This document shows, one piece after another, positions 36,106 to 45,522 of a stretch of DNA of 64,000 bases. The DNA comes from an uncultured Paracoccaceae bacterium. Lineage in GTDB: Bacteria > Pseudomonadota > Alphaproteobacteria > Rhodobacterales > Rhodobacteraceae. Below the pieces are notes generated by a model, which made no database searches, was not told the DNA's origin, and saw only the letters and a list, made by a program, of their open reading frames with translations. How positions within the stretch are numbered: position 1 is the first letter of the stretch; every line of letters begins with the position of its first letter. The stretch covers positions 92,669-156,668 of the forward strand of contig CALJZN010000043.1 of assembly GCA_937983405.1 (NCBI GenBank), in the 5' to 3' direction. The position numbers and the translations under genes are program-made.

Positions 36106-36713
36106 TGCGGCGGCCTTACGTCCTGGGCCTCACCGGCTCGATCGGCATGGGCAAGTCCACCACCGCGGCAATGTTCGCCGAGGCGGGCGTGCCGGTCTGG
36201 GACGCCGATGCTGCCGTGCACCGCCTCTATGCGCCGGGCGGGGCGGCGGTGCCCCGGGTGGCGGCGCTCTGCCGCGACGCCGTGGTGCAGGGGGCCGTAG
36301 ACCGTGGCCGGCTCAAGGCGGCGCTGGCGGCCGACCCCGGGCTTCTGCTGCGGCTCGAGGCCGCGGTTCACCCGCTGGTGGCGGCCGACCGCGCGGCCTT
36401 TGTTGCCGATGCGGCGGCCCGCGGCGCCCCGGTCGTGGTGCTGGACATCCCGCTTTTGTTCGAGACCGGCGGCGAGACGGGCGTCGATGCGACCGTTGTC
36501 GTCACCGCCCCGGCCGAGGTGCAGCGCGCCCGCGTGCTGGCCCGGCCGGGGATGACGCCCGCGCAGCTCGATGCCATTCTCGCGCGCCAGATGCCCGATG
36601 CCGAGAAGCGCCGCCGCGCGACCCATGTCATCGAGACGACGACGCCCGAGGCGGCGCGGGCGCGGGTGCGGGACATTCTTGAACGGATCGCGGCGGAGGA
36701 GCGGCATGCGTGA
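36105..36713 (+). CDS. coaE: dephospho-CoA kinase
   Basis: A 202-residue kinase for the last step of coenzyme A synthesis. P-loop GSIGMGKS (11-18), [12 protein letters not shown], and [12 protein letters not shown] mark the family. The ATG shares one base with the aroE stop (TGATG). It overlaps dnaQ by 8 bp. Confidence 0.97.
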   Translation: MRRPYVLGLTGSIGMGKSTTAAMFAEAGVPVWDADAAVHRLYAPGGAAVPRVAALCRDAVVQGAVDRGRLKAALAADPGLLLRLEAAVHPLVAADRAAFVADAAARGAPVVVLDIPLLFETGGETGVDATVVVTAPAEVQRARVLARPGMTPAQLDAILARQMPDAEKRRRATHVIETTTPEAARARVRDILERIAAEERHA

Positions 36714-37392
36714 GATCGTGCTGGACACCGAGACCACGGGCATCGACCCCGCCGAGGGGCACCGGATCGTCGAGATCGGGGCGCTGGAACTTCTCAACCA
36801 CGTCCCCACCGGCGCGGCCTTTCACCGCTACATCAACCCCGAGCGCCCGATGCCCGCCGAGGCCTTCGCGGTTCACGGGCTGGGCGACGCGTTTCTGCGC
36901 GACAAGCCGCCCTTCCGGGCGGTGGCGGTCGAGTTCCTGCAGTTCCTCGGCGACGCGCGGCTTGTCATCCACAACGCGGCGTTCGACCTGCGCTTCCTGA
37001 ACGCCGAGCTCGCGCGGCTGCGCCTGCCGCCGCTGCCCGCGGCGCGGGCGGTCGATACGCTCGCCCTCGCACGCCAGCGCTTTCCCGGGGCGCCGGCCTC
37101 GCTGGATGCGCTCTGCCGACGTTTCGGCGTTGACATCTCGGGTCGCGCGAAACACGGCGCGCTGCTCGACAGCGAGCTTCTGGCGGAGGTGTATCTGGAA
37201 CTCGTCGGGGGCCGGCAGCCCGACCTTGCCCTGGCGTCGGTCTCGCGGCGGGTCGAGGAGGCCGGGGCAGGGCGGGCGCCGCGCCTTCGCCCGCGGCCGC
37301 TGCCCCCCCGCATCACCCCCGAAGAGGCGGCGGCCCACGCCCGGATGGTTGCCGCCCTCGGGCCGCAAACCCTTTGGCCCAAGACCGTCTAG
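36706..37392 (+). CDS. dnaQ: DNA polymerase III epsilon subunit (3'-5' proofreading exonuclease)
   Basis: A 228-residue exonuclease. ExoI motif DTETTG (7-12), ExoII HNAAFD (89-94), and the ExoIII-epsilon His150/Asp155 in [11 protein letters not shown] are complete. The C-terminal tail [18 protein letters not shown] (in parts) is the region that binds the alpha subunit. The start at 36706 overlaps coaE. Ends 5 bp before the convergent secB stop. Confidence 0.97.
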   Translation: MREIVLDTETTGIDPAEGHRIVEIGALELLNHVPTGAAFHRYINPERPMPAEAFAVHGLGDAFLRDKPPFRAVAVEFLQFLGDARLVIHNAAFDLRFLNAELARLRLPPLPAARAVDTLALARQRFPGAPASLDALCRRFGVDISGRAKHGALLDSELLAEVYLELVGGRQPDLALASVSRRVEEAGAGRAPRLRPRPLPPRITPEEAAAHARMVAALGPQTLWPKTV

Positions 37393-37396
37393 CGCC

Positions 37397-37900
37397 TCAG
37401 GACGCCAGCGGCTTGCCGCCCTGCTGGGCCGCCCGGCGCGCAAGCTCCTGGCGGTAGATCGCAAGGAAATCGACCACATCGAGGTTGAGCGGCGGGAAAC
37501 CGCCATCGCGCGTGACGTCGCTGATGATGCGCCGCGCGAAGGGGAACAGCAGCCGCGGGCACTCGATCATCAGGAAGGGGTGCATCTGCTCGACCGGCAC
37601 GCCCTCGATCAGGAACACCCCGGCATAGTCCAGTTCGACCAGGAACAGCTTGTCCGAGGTCGTCCGGTTCGTCGAGGTAACGGTGAACTTGATCGAGACC
37701 TCGAACTGGTTGTCCGTCGGCCGCTTCTTGGCGTCGAGTGCGACCTGCACCTGGATGTCGGGCTGAACCTCGCCGCCCTGAAGCCCTTTCTGGGCCACGA
37801 GGTTCTCGAACGACAGGTCGCGGACGAACTGGGCCAGAACCTGCATCCGGACCTGGGGGGCAGCCTGCGGCGGCTGGGGCGTGCTTCCGTTGTCGGCCAT
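37397..37900 (-). CDS. secB: protein-export chaperone SecB
   Basis: A 167-residue tetrameric chaperone that keeps preproteins unfolded for SecA. MQVLAQFVRDLSFENL begins the fold, then IKFTVTSTN, LFLVELDYAGVF, and PFLMIECPRLLFPFARRIISD. Start at 37900 (MADNGSTPQPP). It converges on dnaQ. Confidence 0.97.
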   Translation of the reverse strand: MADNGSTPQPPQAAPQVRMQVLAQFVRDLSFENLVAQKGLQGGEVQPDIQVQVALDAKKRPTDNQFEVSIKFTVTSTNRTTSDKLFLVELDYAGVFLIEGVPVEQMHPFLMIECPRLLFPFARRIISDVTRDGGFPPLNLDVVDFLAIYRQELARRAAQQGGKPLAS

Positions 37901-37954
37901 GTCCGTTTCACTCCTGCGTTGACGCCCGGTCTCTAGCAGAGCCCCTGCCCGGCC

Positions 37955-38431
37955 TCAATGCCGGGCGCGAACTGGCGGCGGATGCGGGGGCGGCGGGGGC
38001 TCGGAGGGCGGGCTGCACGCGCCTTCGATCACTTCGCCGTGATCGAACCGGAAGGCCGCATCCCGGCGCGCCGCCATGGCGCGGGCCCGCACCCCGGCGG
38101 CCAGCCGCTGCAGAAGCGCGCCACGGACCTGCGGGATCAAGAGCGCGAGCCCGACCGCATCGGTGAAGAAGCCCGGCGTCAGCAGCAGCGCGCCCGCAAG
38201 CAGGATCATCACCCCATGCGCTAGCGGCGTCAGCGGGTCGTCGAGCCGGTCCATGGCGCGGCGCAACTCGTCCAGCGTCCGCAGACCCTGCCGACGGATC
38301 AGCGCTGCCCCGAACGCGCCCGTCACCACCACGATGGCCAGCGTCGGCCACAGCGTCAGCCAGCCGCCCACGGTGATGAACAGCGCGATCTCGACCAGCG
38401 GGACGGCAAGGAACACCAGGAAAAGCCACAT
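37955..38431 (-). CDS. fxsA: FxsA family membrane protein
   Basis: A 158-residue cytoplasmic membrane protein of the FxsA family (named for suppression of F exclusion of phage T7); its normal role is unknown. Three hydrophobic helices (about 2-20, 28-45, 72-98) with FLAVPLVEIALFITVGGWLT and GVMILLAGALLLTPGFFTDAVG (in parts), the family hallmarks. The tail is Pro-rich. Between secB and a divergent Tim44-like gene, as often in this order. Confidence 0.92.
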   Translation of the reverse strand: MWLFLVFLAVPLVEIALFITVGGWLTLWPTLAIVVVTGAFGAALIRRQGLRTLDELRRAMDRLDDPLTPLAHGVMILLAGALLLTPGFFTDAVGLALLIPQVRGALLQRLAAGVRARAMAARRDAAFRFDHGEVIEGACSPPSEPPPPPHPPPVRARH

Positions 38432-38535
38432 CCCGCCACCTCCGGCTCCGGGCGCTGCGGTGGACTTGCCCGGATGCCTGCCTTACATAGGGGTGAAGTC
38501 GTCGCTCCGCCAAGCCCAGACCACCCGAGGTGCAG

Positions 38536-39201
38536 ATGAGTTCGGCCGTCATTCAGCTTCTGGTCCTCGCCGGCGTGGCGATCTTTCTGATCCTGCGCCT
38601 CAGAAGCGTTCTGGGCACCCGCGAGGGGTTCGAGAAGCCGCCGCTGCCGCCTGCGGCCGACGGCGACCGTCCGCGCCTGCGCCGCGATTTCGAGGTGATC
38701 GAGGGCGGGATCGACGCTGACATCACCGACCATGTCAAGGAGGGCAGCAAGGCCGCCAAGGCGCTTGCGGCGATGAAAAAGGCCGAGCCCGACTTCCACG
38801 TCGGCGACTTCCTCAAGGGGGCGCGGCAGGCCTACGAGATGATCGTCATGGCCTTCGAGAAGGGTGATCTCGACCCCGTCGTGCCGTTTCTGGCGCGCGA
38901 CGTCTACGAAAGGTTTGTCGAGGTCGTGGAGATGCGCGAGCGCGAGGGGCTGACGGTCCAGTCCACCTTCGTCGGCGTGCGCGAGGTGACGCTGGTCGAT
39001 GCCGAGTTCGACCGCGCGACCGGGATCGGCGAGATCACCGTGCGCTTCGTGGGCGAGCTGACGTCGGTGGTACGCGACCGGACCGGGAAGATCGTCGAGG
39101 GCGACCCGAACGAGATCAAGCGCCAGCGCGACGTCTGGACCTTCGCGCGGCGCATGGGCTCGGAGGATCCGAACTGGCAACTCACCGCGACCGGGGAATG
39201 A
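38536..39201 (+). CDS. Tim44/TimA-like domain membrane-anchored protein
   Basis: A 221-residue protein with one N-terminal membrane helix (about 4-20) followed by a charged linker and a Tim44-like domain from about 85 onward (GDFLKGARQAYEMIVMAFEKGD, then YERFVEVVEMRE, then TVRFVGELTSVV). Related to mitochondrial Tim44; bacterial TimA-type proteins bind or stabilise envelope proteins, but the role is not well known. The ATG at 38536 has GAGG five bases upstream; a GTG two codons earlier is possible. Confidence 0.88.
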   Translation: MSSAVIQLLVLAGVAIFLILRLRSVLGTREGFEKPPLPPAADGDRPRLRRDFEVIEGGIDADITDHVKEGSKAAKALAAMKKAEPDFHVGDFLKGARQAYEMIVMAFEKGDLDPVVPFLARDVYERFVEVVEMREREGLTVQSTFVGVREVTLVDAEFDRATGIGEITVRFVGELTSVVRDRTGKIVEGDPNEIKRQRDVWTFARRMGSEDPNWQLTATGE

Positions 39202-39264
39202 CGCCCGTCGCGCGCCCGGAAGGGCCGGGCCGACCGGCGCCGATCTGACACCGGGGCGGATGCG

Positions 39265-39870
39265 ATGGGCCGGCGGCGCAGGGGGCTTGACCCGGAGGAC
39301 CTTGCACTCTGGCAGCGCCTTGCCGAGACGGTGCGGCCGATGCACGACCGCGCGCCGCCCGTGCGTCCGCCGCTCCCCGGCCCGCCCGCAGCGGCCGGGC
39401 CTCTCGCGCCGCCCACCGCCCCCCCGCCGCTCCCCTCGTTCAGCCTGGGCGAGGCGGCGCTTCCACCCCCGGCAACGCGGATCGATCTTGCGCCGGATCG
39501 TTCGCCCCCGGGGCCCGCCGCCCTGACGCTCGACCGGCGCACGCGCGCGCGCCTCGCGCGCGGCACGGCGGCACCGGAGGCCCGGATCGACCTGCACGGC
39601 CTGACGCTGGCCGAGGCGCAGCCGGCGCTGACCCGCTTCGTGCTGGGCCAGCAGGCCCAGGGTCGCCGCCTTGTGCTGGTGATCACCGGCAAGGGGCGGG
39701 CGGCCGACAGCGGCGGTCCGGTGCCCGAGCGGGCGGGCGCGCTGCGCCGCCATGTGCCCGAATGGCTGACGCGCCCGCCGCTGGCCGCCGCCGTCGTCCA
39801 GGTGACCGAGGCGCATCTGCGCCATGGCGGGGCCGGGGCCTTTTATGTCACGCTGCGGCGGCTGCGCTAG
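39265..39870 (+). CDS. Smr/MutS2 C-terminal domain protein
   Basis: A 201-residue protein with a Pro/Ala-rich N-terminal half and a C-terminal Smr domain: IDLHGLTLAEAQPALTRFV, LVLVITGKGRAADSGG, then HVPEWLTRPPLAAAVVQV. The DLHG and TGKG motifs are those of Smr nucleases, which nick DNA or cleave stalled-ribosome mRNA. Converges on hslU with 42 bp between the stops. Confidence 0.9.
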   Translation: MGRRRRGLDPEDLALWQRLAETVRPMHDRAPPVRPPLPGPPAAAGPLAPPTAPPPLPSFSLGEAALPPPATRIDLAPDRSPPGPAALTLDRRTRARLARGTAAPEARIDLHGLTLAEAQPALTRFVLGQQAQGRRLVLVITGKGRAADSGGPVPERAGALRRHVPEWLTRPPLAAAVVQVTEAHLRHGGAGAFYVTLRRLR

Positions 39871-39912
39871 CCGTGCCGCGGCGTATCGCGCCCGGGGCCG
39901 GGCCGTTCGTCT

Positions 39913-41217
39913 TCAAAGAACGTAGCGGCTCAGGTCCGACGAGCGGGCAAGCGGGCCGAGGTTCGCCTCGACGAAGGCGGCGTCCACCGTCACCGCCTCG
40001 CCGCCGCGGTCGGGCGCGGTGAAGGACAGGTCCTCGAACACCCGTTCCATCACCGTATACAGCCGTCGCGCGCCGATGTTCTCGACGCTGCGGTTCACCT
40101 CGGCGGCGATCCGGGCCAGCGCCGCGATCCCGTCCTCGGTGAAGGCGACGGTCACACCCTCGGTCGCCATCAGCGCGGCATACTGGCGCGTCAGCGCGTT
40201 GTCGGTCTCGGTCAGGATGCGGACGAAATCGGCCTCGGTCAGCGGCTGCAACTCCACCCGGATCGGCAGGCGGCCCTGCAGCTCGGGCAGCAGGTCGGAC
40301 GGCTTGGCGATGTGGAAGGCGCCCGAGGCGATGAACAGGATATGGTCGGTCCGCACGGGGCCGTATTTGGTCGAGACCGTCGTGCCTTCGATCAGCGGCA
40401 GAAGGTCGCGCTGCACGCCCTCGCGGCTGACATCGGCGCCCCGGGTCTCGGCCCGGGCGCAGACCTTGTCGATCTCGTCGAGGAACACGATGCCGTTCTC
40501 CTGCACCGCCGCGAGCGCCGCCGCCTTCACCGCGTCGTCGTCGAGCAGCTTGTCGGCCTCCTCGGCCACCAGAAGGTCGTGGCTTTCGGCCACCGTCATC
40601 CGCTTGCGCGTGGCGCGCCCGCCGAAGGCTCGGGCCAGCATCTCCTGCAGGCCCTGCATCTGCTGCTCCATCCCCGGCGCGCCCAGCGACATCATGGGCA
40701 GGGCGGGGGCCGAGGGCTGAAGCTCCACCTCGATCACGGTGTCGTCGAGCTCGCCGCGGCGCAGACGGCCGCGGAACATCTCGCGCGTCGCCTCGCGCGC
40801 GTCGCGGCCTGCCAGAGCCTCGATCACCCGGTCCTCGGCGGCCTTCTCGGCCCGCGGCCGCACCTCCTCGCGCATCCGGGCGCGGGTGTCGCCCATCGCG
40901 GCATCGACCAGATCGCGGATGATCGAATCGACGTCGCGGCCGACATAGCCCACCTCGGTGAACTTCGTCGCCTCGACCTTGAGGAACGGCGCGCGGGCGA
41001 GTTTCGCCAGGCGCCGCGAGATCTCCGTCTTGCCCACGCCGGTCGGGCCGATCATCAGGATGTTCTTGGGATAGACCTCGTCGCGCAGGTCCGGGGCAAG
41101 CTGCCGGCGCCGCCAGCGGTTGCGCAGCGCCACCGCGACCGCGCGCTTGGCGTCGCGCTGGCCGATGATGTAGCGGTCGAGCTCGCTGACGATCTCGCGC
41201 GGGGTCAGGCCGGTCAT
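39913..41217 (-). CDS. hslU: HslU, ATPase subunit of HslUV protease
   Basis: A 434-residue AAA+ unfoldase. Walker A GPTGVGKT (57-64), Walker B and sensor blocks including [10 protein letters not shown], and the C-terminal LSRYVL tail that docks into HslV. The start overlaps the hslV stop (ATGA). Typical heat-shock operon hslVU. Confidence 0.98.
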   Translation of the reverse strand: MTGLTPREIVSELDRYIIGQRDAKRAVAVALRNRWRRRQLAPDLRDEVYPKNILMIGPTGVGKTEISRRLAKLARAPFLKVEATKFTEVGYVGRDVDSIIRDLVDAAMGDTRARMREEVRPRAEKAAEDRVIEALAGRDAREATREMFRGRLRRGELDDTVIEVELQPSAPALPMMSLGAPGMEQQMQGLQEMLARAFGGRATRKRMTVAESHDLLVAEEADKLLDDDAVKAAALAAVQENGIVFLDEIDKVCARAETRGADVSREGVQRDLLPLIEGTTVSTKYGPVRTDHILFIASGAFHIAKPSDLLPELQGRLPIRVELQPLTEADFVRILTETDNALTRQYAALMATEGVTVAFTEDGIAALARIAAEVNRSVENIGARRLYTVMERVFEDLSFTAPDRGGEAVTVDAAFVEANLGPLARSSDLSRYVL

Positions 41218-41765
41218 CGCGCGATCCGCTCCAGCGTCAGGGTGCCGTTGGTGTAGACGCAGATGTCGGCCGCGATCGCCATCGCCCTGCGGGCGATGGC
41301 CTCGGCGGACAGATCGCTTTCCATCAGCCCCCGCGCGGCGGCAAGCGCGAACATGCCCCCCGAGCCGATGGCGGCCGCGTCGTGCTCGGGCGCCAGCACG
41401 TCGCCCGCCCCGGTGACGACATAGATCTCGGCGCCATCGGTGACGATCAGCATCGCCTCGAGCTTCTGCAGGAAGCGGTCGGTGCGCCAGTCCTTCGCAA
41501 GCTCGACGCAGGCGCGCTGCAGCTGGCCCGGCGCGGCCTCGAGCTTTTTCTCCAGCCGCTCGAGCAGGGTGAAGGCGTCGGCGGTCGAGCCCGCGAAGCC
41601 CGCCACCACCTCGACCCCGCCGGGGGCCAGCCGTCGCACCTTGCGCGCCGTGCCCTTGATGACCGTGGCGCCGAGCGAGACCTGCCCGTCGCCGGCCACC
41701 ACCACCTCGCCGCCCCGTCGCACGGCCAGGATCGTGGTGCCGTGCCAGCCCGGCCCCCCGGCCAT
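41214..41765 (-). CDS. hslV: HslV, peptidase subunit of HslUV protease
   Basis: A 183-residue proteasome-like threonine peptidase. The precursor begins [13 protein letters not shown]; cleavage after Gly9 would expose catalytic Thr10. GDGQVSLG and [17 protein letters not shown] are family blocks. Start at 41765. 20 bp after the trxA stop. Confidence 0.97.
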   Translation of the reverse strand: MAGGPGWHGTTILAVRRGGEVVVAGDGQVSLGATVIKGTARKVRRLAPGGVEVVAGFAGSTADAFTLLERLEKKLEAAPGQLQRACVELAKDWRTDRFLQKLEAMLIVTDGAEIYVVTGAGDVLAPEHDAAAIGSGGMFALAAARGLMESDLSAEAIARRAMAIAADICVYTNGTLTLERIAR

Positions 41766-41785
41766 CGCCCCGCCCCCCCGCGCGG

Positions 41786-42106
41786 CTAGACCGCGCCGTC
41801 GATCCAGCTTTGCAGGCTGGCTTTGGGGGCGGCGCCGACCTTGTTCGAGACGACCTTGCCGTCCTTGAACAGGAACAGCGCCGGAATGCCGCGCACCCCC
41901 AGCATCGCGGGCGTGTTGGGGTTGTCGTCCACGTTCACCTTGGCAATCTTCACCCGGCCCGCATAGTGCTCGGACAGCTCCTCGAGCGCGGGACCGATCT
42001 GGCGGCAGGGTCCGCACCATTCGGCCCAGAAGTCCACGACGACGGGGATGGGCGAGTTCCTGACCTCGGCATCGAAGGTCGCGTCGGTGACGGCAACGGT
42101 AGCCAT
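41786..42106 (-). CDS. trxA: thioredoxin 1
   Basis: A 106-residue thioredoxin. Active site WCGPC with Cys31 and Cys34, and the cis-proline in GIPALFLF. It follows addA (35 bp) on the same strand, the usual addBA-trxA order of alphaproteobacteria. Confidence 0.97.
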   Translation of the reverse strand: MATVAVTDATFDAEVRNSPIPVVVDFWAEWCGPCRQIGPALEELSEHYAGRVKIAKVNVDDNPNTPAMLGVRGIPALFLFKDGKVVSNKVGAAPKASLQSWIDGAV

Positions 42107-42141
42107 GGGGCCTCTCCTCGGGTGACCGGATCGCGGTGAAC

Positions 42142-45100
42142 CTATGGACGGCCTCCGGCCGCGTCAAGCGCGGCCCGGCGCAGGGCGGCCCGGACGAGCG
42201 CCGCGGGCAGCGGCATCAGGCCGGCGGTGCGCGTCCACAGCAGCGCGGTCTCCACCCTGCGGCCGGGATAGATGTGCGCGAGCGCCGCGGCATAGGCACC
42301 CATCTGCCGCAAGAGCCCCTCGGGCACCGCTTCCGGCCGGGCAGGAACCAGCGCGTTCGACTTGTAGTCCACCGCCAGCACCCGATCCGGGCCGACCAGA
42401 AGCCGGTCGATCTGGCCCAGGATGCGCCGCCCGTCCAGCTCGGGCAGCGCGGCGCTGATGACGACCTCGGCCAGCGCATCCGGGGCGAACAGGGGGGCGA
42501 GCGCGGGTGCGTCGAGCACCCGCGCAGCCTCGGCCAGAAGCCCGGGCAGATCGGCCGGGTCGGGCGCGTCCTCGGCCCCGGCGAAGAGGTCGGCGGCGCG
42601 GGCGGCGCGGGTCTCGGGCGGCCAGAGCGGCAGATGTTCCAGCAGCCGGTGCAGGGCGGTCCCGCGGCGCCGCGCCGCCTCTTCGGGCAGCCCCTCGCCC
42701 GGCAGGGCCTTGGCGCCGCCGAGGTCCGAGGGCGACAGCGGCGGCGCCGCGGCCACCGGCGGGGCGGGAGGTGTGCGCGCCCAGGCCGGCAGCGGCGCGA
42801 AGCCCGCCGTCGCCGCGGCGGCGGGGGGCGGCGCGGCCGCGGGCCACGCGCCGTGGGCGTGGCGACGGCCGGGGCCGAGGGGGGTGTCGATCGCCACCGC
42901 CCCCGCCGCCTCGACGCCGGCCTCGATCCGCCGATACCAGCCGTCTGCCGCCCGGACCTCGCCCGCCGCGGCGACGATCAGCCAGCTTTGCGCCCGCGTC
43001 ATGGCGACATAGAGAAGCCGCAGTGCCTCGGCCGCCGCCCGCGCCGCCTCGGCCTCGGCGGCCGCGGCCAGCAGCGGCGGGCGCCCCTCGGCCGCGGCGC
43101 GCACAAGCGGCGTGCCGTCGGGGCCGGGAAGAACGAGGTCGCGGTTCGGCGGCCGGTGGTCGGCGGTGTCGGGCAGGATGACCACCGGCGCCTCGAGGCC
43201 CTTGGCGCCGTGCACCGTCATGACCCGGATGCGGTCTCCGGCGGCGTCGAGCTGGCGCTTGACCTCGAGGTCGTCGGTCTCCATCCAGCCCAGGAACCCG
43301 GTGAGGCTGGGCACCTCGCTGCGCTCGTAGGCCAGCGCCTGGGCGAGGAAGGCGTCGATGCCGTCCTCGGCCTCGGGGCCCAGCCGCGCCAGCAGCCGCC
43401 GCCGCCCGTCGTGGCGCGTCAGCGCCCGTTCGATCAGGTCGTAGGGGCGCAGGAAATCGGCCGCGTCGCGCAGGTCGGTCAGGAGGGCGAGCGTCGCGGG
43501 GTGCGCCGCCGCCTGCCCGCGCAGCGCCTCCCACAGATAGCCCGGGCGCGGCCGGGCCAGCGCGTAGAGCTCGCGCTCGGACCAGCCGAGCAGCGGCGAG
43601 CGCAGGGCGGCCGCGAGCGACAGGTCGTCCTCGGGCGTGGCGAGGAACGACAGCAGCGCGGCGAGATCCTTCACCGCCAGTTCCGCCCCCACCTTCAGCC
43701 GGTCGGCCCCCGCCACGGCCAGACCCTCGGCCTTGCAGGCGCGGATCAGCTCCGCGAACAGCTCCGAGCGGCGCCGCACCAGGATCAGGATGTCGCCGGG
43801 CGTCAGCGCCCGCGCCCCCTGGGGCGTGGGAATGGCGGTGCCTGCCTCGATCAGCCGGCGGATCGCGGCGGCGAGGGTGCGGGCCAGCACGACCGTGGCC
43901 GCGTCCTCGGGCACCATGTCCACGGGCTCGAACCACCGCCCGGGCGCGGGCTTTTCGGGCGGCGCCCGGACCGGCCAGAGGTCCACCCGCCCCGGCATGG
44001 CCTCGCGGAAGGCGAGGTGCTTCACCTCGCCGCCCAGGCCCGCGCCGCGGCGTTCGTCGAAGGTCAGGTCCACGACGCGCAGGATCGCCGGCGAGGAGCG
44101 GAAGGAGTGCTCGAGCACCAGCCGCAGCATGGGCACCGGCGCGGCGCGCAGCCGGGCGGCGAACCGCGCCTCGGTCGCATCGAAGGCGGCAAGGTCGGCG
44201 CCCTGGAAGGAATAGATCGACTGTTTCTTGTCGCCCACCACGAACAGGGTGCGCCCGGGGCCGCGCGCGCCCTCGCCCGCGGTCATCTCGGCCGTCAGGC
44301 TTTCGACCAGCGCCCATTGCGCGGGGCTCGTGTCCTGCGCCTCGTCCACCAGGATGTGGTCGATCCCGCCGTCGAGCCGCCACAGCACCCAGGCCGCGCG
44401 CCCGGGGTCGGCCAGCAGCCGGCCGGCCGCCAGGATGAGATCGTCGAAGTCGAGCCGCCCCAGCGCCGCCTTGGCCGCGGCATAGCGCGGCAGGAAGGCG
44501 CCGGCGAAACGGTGCAGCTCGGCCGTGCGCTCGGCCGCAGCCAGCGCCAGCCGGCGCGGCCGGGCGGCCTCGACCCGCCGCATCAGCGCTTCCAGAGGCT
44601 CGGCCAGCCCGCCGAGCCGGCCGCGGGTGTCTCTGGTGGGAAAGGCGCCGAGCTTGGCGGCGAAGGGCGCCTTCGCCGAGGCACCGAACAGCAAGACGCC
44701 CTCGAGCACCTCCAGCCCCTCGCGCGAAGCCGGATCGGGCAGCACGCCGGCCAGCTTTGCGGCCGCCTCGCCGTCTCGAATGCTGCCCTCGGCCAGCACG
44801 GGGCAAAGGTCGGCCAGCAACGCGGCCTCGCCGCCCAGGAACACCTCGGCCAGCAGGGCGGCGGCGTCGAAGCCCGCCGCAAGTCCGAACAGCTCTCGCG
44901 CCGCCTCGGGGCTCAGCGGCCGGGCAAAGTCGGTGCGGCGGGCGGCGAGCGCGGTCAGCAGCGGCTCGACATCCCCCGCGCCGGCCAGCGCCTCGAGCGC
45001 GTCGAGCGCACCGGGGTCCTCGCGCGCGAGCGCCTCCAGCAGGTCGGCCCGCATCAGCCGCGCGGCGCGGTCGTCAAGCTCGGCGAAGCCCGGGCTGACC

Positions 45101-45522
45101 CCGGCCTCGAGCGGGAAGCGCCGCAACAGCGCCGCAGCAAAGGCATGGATGGTCTGGATCTTCAGGCCCCCCGGCGTCTCGACCGCCTGGGCGAACAGCC
45201 GCCGCGCCGCGCGCAGCCGCCCGGGCGCGGCGGCCCCGGCCTCGCCCAGCGCGGCCAGATCGGCGGCCAGCGCGGCGTCGGGGGCCATCGCCCAGCGGCC
45301 GAGCAGCCCGAACAGCCGGTTCTGCATCTCGCCCGCGGCGGCCTTGGTGTAGGTCAGGCACAGGATGCGGTGCGGCGGCGTGCCGGCCAGCAGAAGGCGC
45401 GCCACCCGGTCGGTCAGCACCTTGGTCTTGCCCGACCCGGCGTTGGCCGACAGCCAGACCGAGGCGCCGGGATCGGAGGCCTGAACCTGCCGCAGGCTGG
45501 CCGCATCGCGCGCGTCGCTCAC
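42142..45522 (-). CDS. addA: double-strand break repair helicase-nuclease AddA
   Basis: An 1126-residue UvrD-like helicase with a C-terminal RecB nuclease domain, part of AddAB, the RecBCD counterpart. Walker A ANAGSGKT (26-33), motif Ia [12 protein letters not shown], Walker [12 protein letters not shown], motif [13 protein letters not shown], and nuclease AVDYKSNA near the end. Start is GTG at 45522, sharing bases with the addB stop (GTGA). Confidence 0.97.
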   Translation of the reverse strand: MSDARDAASLRQVQASDPGASVWLSANAGSGKTKVLTDRVARLLLAGTPPHRILCLTYTKAAAGEMQNRLFGLLGRWAMAPDAALAADLAALGEAGAAAPGRLRAARRLFAQAVETPGGLKIQTIHAFAAALLRRFPLEAGVSPGFAELDDRAARLMRADLLEALAREDPGALDALEALAGAGDVEPLLTALAARRTDFARPLSPEAARELFGLAAGFDAAALLAEVFLGGEAALLADLCPVLAEGSIRDGEAAAKLAGVLPDPASREGLEVLEGVLLFGASAKAPFAAKLGAFPTRDTRGRLGGLAEPLEALMRRVEAARPRRLALAAAERTAELHRFAGAFLPRYAAAKAALGRLDFDDLILAAGRLLADPGRAAWVLWRLDGGIDHILVDEAQDTSPAQWALVESLTAEMTAGEGARGPGRTLFVVGDKKQSIYSFQGADLAAFDATEARFAARLRAAPVPMLRLVLEHSFRSSPAILRVVDLTFDERRGAGLGGEVKHLAFREAMPGRVDLWPVRAPPEKPAPGRWFEPVDMVPEDAATVVLARTLAAAIRRLIEAGTAIPTPQGARALTPGDILILVRRRSELFAELIRACKAEGLAVAGADRLKVGAELAVKDLAALLSFLATPEDDLSLAAALRSPLLGWSERELYALARPRPGYLWEALRGQAAAHPATLALLTDLRDAADFLRPYDLIERALTRHDGRRRLLARLGPEAEDGIDAFLAQALAYERSEVPSLTGFLGWMETDDLEVKRQLDAAGDRIRVMTVHGAKGLEAPVVILPDTADHRPPNRDLVLPGPDGTPLVRAAAEGRPPLLAAAAEAEAARAAAEALRLLYVAMTRAQSWLIVAAAGEVRAADGWYRRIEAGVEAAGAVAIDTPLGPGRRHAHGAWPAAAPPPAAAATAGFAPLPAWARTPPAPPVAAAPPLSPSDLGGAKALPGEGLPEEAARRRGTALHRLLEHLPLWPPETRAARAADLFAGAEDAPDPADLPGLLAEAARVLDAPALAPLFAPDALAEVVISAALPELDGRRILGQIDRLLVGPDRVLAVDYKSNALVPARPEAVPEGLLRQMGAYAAALAHIYPGRRVETALLWTRTAGLMPLPAALVRAALRRAALDAAGGRP

